Assembly: GCA_000435275.1 (NCBI GenBank)
Contig: FR883862.1
Coordinates: 1-25,578, forward strand
Direction of reading: 5' to 3'
Length of the DNA stretch: 25,578 nt
Source of the DNA: Clostridium sp. CAG:557
Lineage (GTDB): Bacteria > Bacillota > Clostridia > Oscillospirales > Acutalibacteraceae
Shown here: positions 23,724 through 25,578 of the stretch, piece by piece
How positions within the stretch are numbered: position 1 is the stretch's first letter
How the letters are laid out: each line of letters begins with the position of its first letter
The notes under the pieces: generated by a model
Told to the model about the DNA's origin: nothing
The model's database searches: none
What the model saw: the letters and a program-made list of their open reading frames with translations, nothing else
Program-made: the position numbers and the translations under genes

Positions 23724-24781
23724 AGAAGATCTCCTCTTTCCTTCATCTTATCATATTCATTTATTATCTTTTGCATATCAATTTTAGCACTTTCAAATTG
23801 TCTTTCAATTTCTTGTCTTTCTGTAGAACTATAGTTCAAACCAATGTTTTCAAAACTAACTGTTGCCCTAGCATAACTTGGTGCATTATTGAAAATTACT
23901 GACACAGAGTCCGCTGCTTTCCAAAAGCTCCATTTTAAGGCTGCTAATATCTGAGAGAATGCAGACACGGTATTTTCCAGCTTTGTGGTTTGAATCTCTT
24001 TTTCTTTCTCCTGTTTATCACGTATCTGTGTGGCTCGAAAATAACCTCCAAGTTCTCCACCACCAAGTCCACCTGTTACCGCACTAATAACAAGCTTTGT
24101 TGCTCTTGCAGCTTTAGCTGTAAATGCAACCGCCGCTCCCGCGGGACCACAAAAAAATGCAGCTGCTGTCGTGCCCACAGTCGCACCAACTACCCCTGCA
24201 ACCGTAGCCCACAGCTTTACACTGCCGGTAAACTTGTTTTGGTCTTTCGTATAGTTTCCTTTCATTGGAATCGGAATAGTTTCACCAGTAAAATGTTTAT
24301 ACAATTCTGAAACAACAGTTTCTGCATCTTTAGTATCAAAACCACAAAGAAATTTTATTCTATTTACTGCAGATTCTAATATTTTATGGTTCAAGGCACG
24401 GTGTTTTGCGTCTCCAAACAATCTCGCCATGTCCTCAACAAATAGTGCCATTGCATTTAGTGTAAACATATGAACTTCGTGTTGTGCTTCCGGTCCGACA
24501 CCCAAGCTTTTCTCCTGCATAGGTACTTCTTTTTTGTTTTCCAGCGCTTTTCTCAGCTCTCTTATTACAAATTTTTTGGCACAGAGCGGTTCTATATAAT
24601 TTCCTATTTTATTCCTTTTATCAAAAGGACACGGGTCATCCATAAAATTTGGATTTGGCTCATCATAATTAACATTTGGCTTCGAGTTTCCATTCGCAGC
24701 GCTTGCTATAAAACCTATTACGTTAGAAAAAAATAAACTACTACACAAAAAAATACTCAATAAACATCTTAATACTTTCAT
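23720..24781 (-). CDS. Exported membrane protein with glycine-zipper core, paralogue 1 and operon leader
   Basis: An unrecognised 353-residue protein, the largest and first of the operon. Signal peptide 1-29 (LLSIFLCSSLFFSNVIGF, ending ASAA). A Pro/Asn-rich stretch is followed by C51 (PCPFDKR) and C67 (LCAKKFVIREL). A helical region covers about 100-165. Residues 187-247 form a long Gly/Ala-rich hydrophobic block (VAGVVGATVGTTAAAFF, GPAGAAVAF, AVTGGLGGGELGGYF), like a glycine-zipper membrane hairpin. The C-terminal module runs FSQILAALKWSFWKAADSV ... GLNYSST ... IINEYDKMKE. AAGGTGG lies seven bases before ATG. Glycine zippers occur in pore-forming and channel proteins, but no such activity can be claimed here. 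Confidence 0.7.
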   Translation of the reverse strand: MKVLRCLLSIFLCSSLFFSNVIGFIASAANGNSKPNVNYDEPNPNFMDDPCPFDKRNKIGNYIEPLCAKKFVIRELRKALENKKEVPMQEKSLGVGPEAQHEVHMFTLNAMALFVEDMARLFGDAKHRALNHKILESAVNRIKFLCGFDTKDAETVVSELYKHFTGETIPIPMKGNYTKDQNKFTGSVKLWATVAGVVGATVGTTAAAFFCGPAGAAVAFTAKAARATKLVISAVTGGLGGGELGGYFRATQIRDKQEKEKEIQTTKLENTVSAFSQILAALKWSFWKAADSVSVIFNNAPSYARATVSFENIGLNYSSTERQEIERQFESAKIDMQKIINEYDKMKERGDLL

Positions 24782-25098
24782 AAAAAATCCACCTTTGCAT
24801 GTTATCTCAATTATCTTATCAAAAATACTCCTTTCAAATCACACCTCTACTTTTATTTCATATAATGCTTGTAAGTTTTATAAACTCACCATTTTAATAT
24901 GAATTTTAAAGTTGATAACTACCTAATCAAGTTTATAATATCTAATGTTTTTTCAAATTTCAATACATTTCAGGTAAAATTTCCCTTTGAAACAAAAAAT
25001 ACCATTAATCTAAAAACTTTATGTTTAAAAAACGATTAATAAATTATAAATATATAGAAAACACCTTAAATCGGCATTATTTTATTGTTAAAAGAAAA
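24782..25098. other. AT-rich gap upstream of the four-gene operon
   Basis: No coding frame with an SD was found. It must contain the promoter of the four-gene operon. A minus-strand TTATCA with TAAAAT 16 bases later, around 24890-24920, is a weak candidate. No clear repeat or RNA fold was seen. Confidence 0.4.
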
Positions 25099-25099
25099 C

Positions 25100-25143
25100 A
25101 AAAAACAGCTCAAAAGCTAGCTTACACTAACAATTGAGCTGTT
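25100..25143 (-). terminator. Terminator of the holin-like gene
   Basis: On the minus strand AACAGCTCAA (25143-25134) pairs with TTGAGCTGTT (25113-25104) and is followed by a T run. It lies about 30 bases after the stop codon of the holin-like gene. Confidence 0.85.
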
Positions 25144-25172
25144 CAGATTTTATGTTTTTAGTTTTAGTTACA

Positions 25173-25451
25173 TCAAATATTCAATAGTTTTGTTATCAAA
25201 TCAAAAATATAATTGCTCCCACGCGACAGCAAAATTCCAGTTAACACACAACCAACGTATGGAATCTGCGACGTTAAATTAAAGTGCGCCGGTAAATCTA
25301 GCCTATAAGCCACCGCAATAATTATGCCTAAAGTTATACTGAAAAGCATTTGCCAACAGAAATCTTCTTGCACAAAAAACTGATTGAAGTATGTAATGAT
25401 GGCTTCAATCAGGATTGCAAACGAAGTTATTTCAACGGTTTTGTTTTCCAT
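25173..25451 (-). CDS. Phage-type holin-like small membrane protein
   Basis: A 92-residue protein with hydrophobic segments at about 8-26, 32-50 and 62-77 and a short charged tail. The C-terminal PYVGCVLTGILLSRGSNYIF resembles a family of small membrane proteins found in lysis cassettes of Firmicute phages, which are annotated as holins. ATG 25451 has GGAGGTGA five bases upstream; a frame from 25466 starts within that SD. No endolysin is visible in the window. A holin-like or other phage membrane role is therefore likely but unproven. Confidence 0.65.
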   Translation of the reverse strand: MENKTVEITSFAILIEAIITYFNQFFVQEDFCWQMLFSITLGIIIAVAYRLDLPAHFNLTSQIPYVGCVLTGILLSRGSNYIFDLITKLLNI

Positions 25452-25484
25452 CTCTTTCACCTCCATGTTGTTTTAAACTCAGAT

Positions 25485-25578
25485 AAAATCGCGAGCAAAG
25501 TTTTTTGAAATTCGCAAAAGGCTATGTTCACGAATTGGTCTGCGCGACCACGCGCATGAATGCATCAGCGAAGCCGGC
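25485..25578. other. GC-rich sequence at the window end, possible third repeat element
   Basis: The last 95 bases become rich in CG steps (GCGCGACCACGCGC, GCGAAGCCGGC), unlike the AT-rich DNA before them. This is reminiscent of the repeats at 16273-17094 but not visibly homologous to them. No coding frame is supported. The element is cut by the window edge. Confidence 0.35.

Overview
The window is AT-rich DNA from a spore-forming, low-GC Firmicute. The call rests on spoVAE and spoVT, an AbrB-type sporulation regulator, Shine-Dalgarno (SD) sequences close to AGGAGG, frequent GTG/TTG starts and clostridial metabolic genes. A gut-type Clostridia (Oscillospiraceae-like) is my guess, but the sequence does not name a species.

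Region 1 (1-13000) looks like ordinary chromosome. It holds a tRNA-Leu(UAA), a ROK glucokinase and a tRNA t6A-cyclising enzyme (TcdA). Next come a two-gene acyl-CoA dehydratase activase system on the minus strand and a tight shikimate operon, aroB-aroA-aroC-aroQ. These two operons diverge from interleaved promoters whose -10 boxes are the two arms of one palindrome. A membrane-anchored HtrA protease, an orphan spoVAE and spoVT follow.

Region 2 (13000-17700) is the start of an accessory island. It carries an exported HEXXH peptidase (which may belong to either side), a large serine recombinase, a small SHOCT-like protein and a sigma-70 region-4-like protein. Around these are GC-rich, palindrome-rich repeats that stand out from the AT-rich background, and a possible structured RNA.

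Region 3 (17700-25578) holds cargo I do not recognise. One minus-strand operon of three genes encodes a 54-residue signal-peptide/glycine-rich micropeptide and two exported membrane proteins. A second minus-strand operon of four overlapping genes encodes exported membrane proteins that look like divergent copies of one architecture: signal peptide, an early cysteine pair, a central hydrophobic block, and a C-terminal module of about 70-90 residues. Between the operons lie three DNA-binding proteins: a SLOG-XRE fusion, a ribbon-helix-helix protein and a small XRE protein. A holin-like membrane protein closes the window.

The best candidate for an undescribed system is region 3: seven exported or membrane proteins in two operons with their own regulators, beside a serine recombinase. 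Their function cannot be read from sequence alone.
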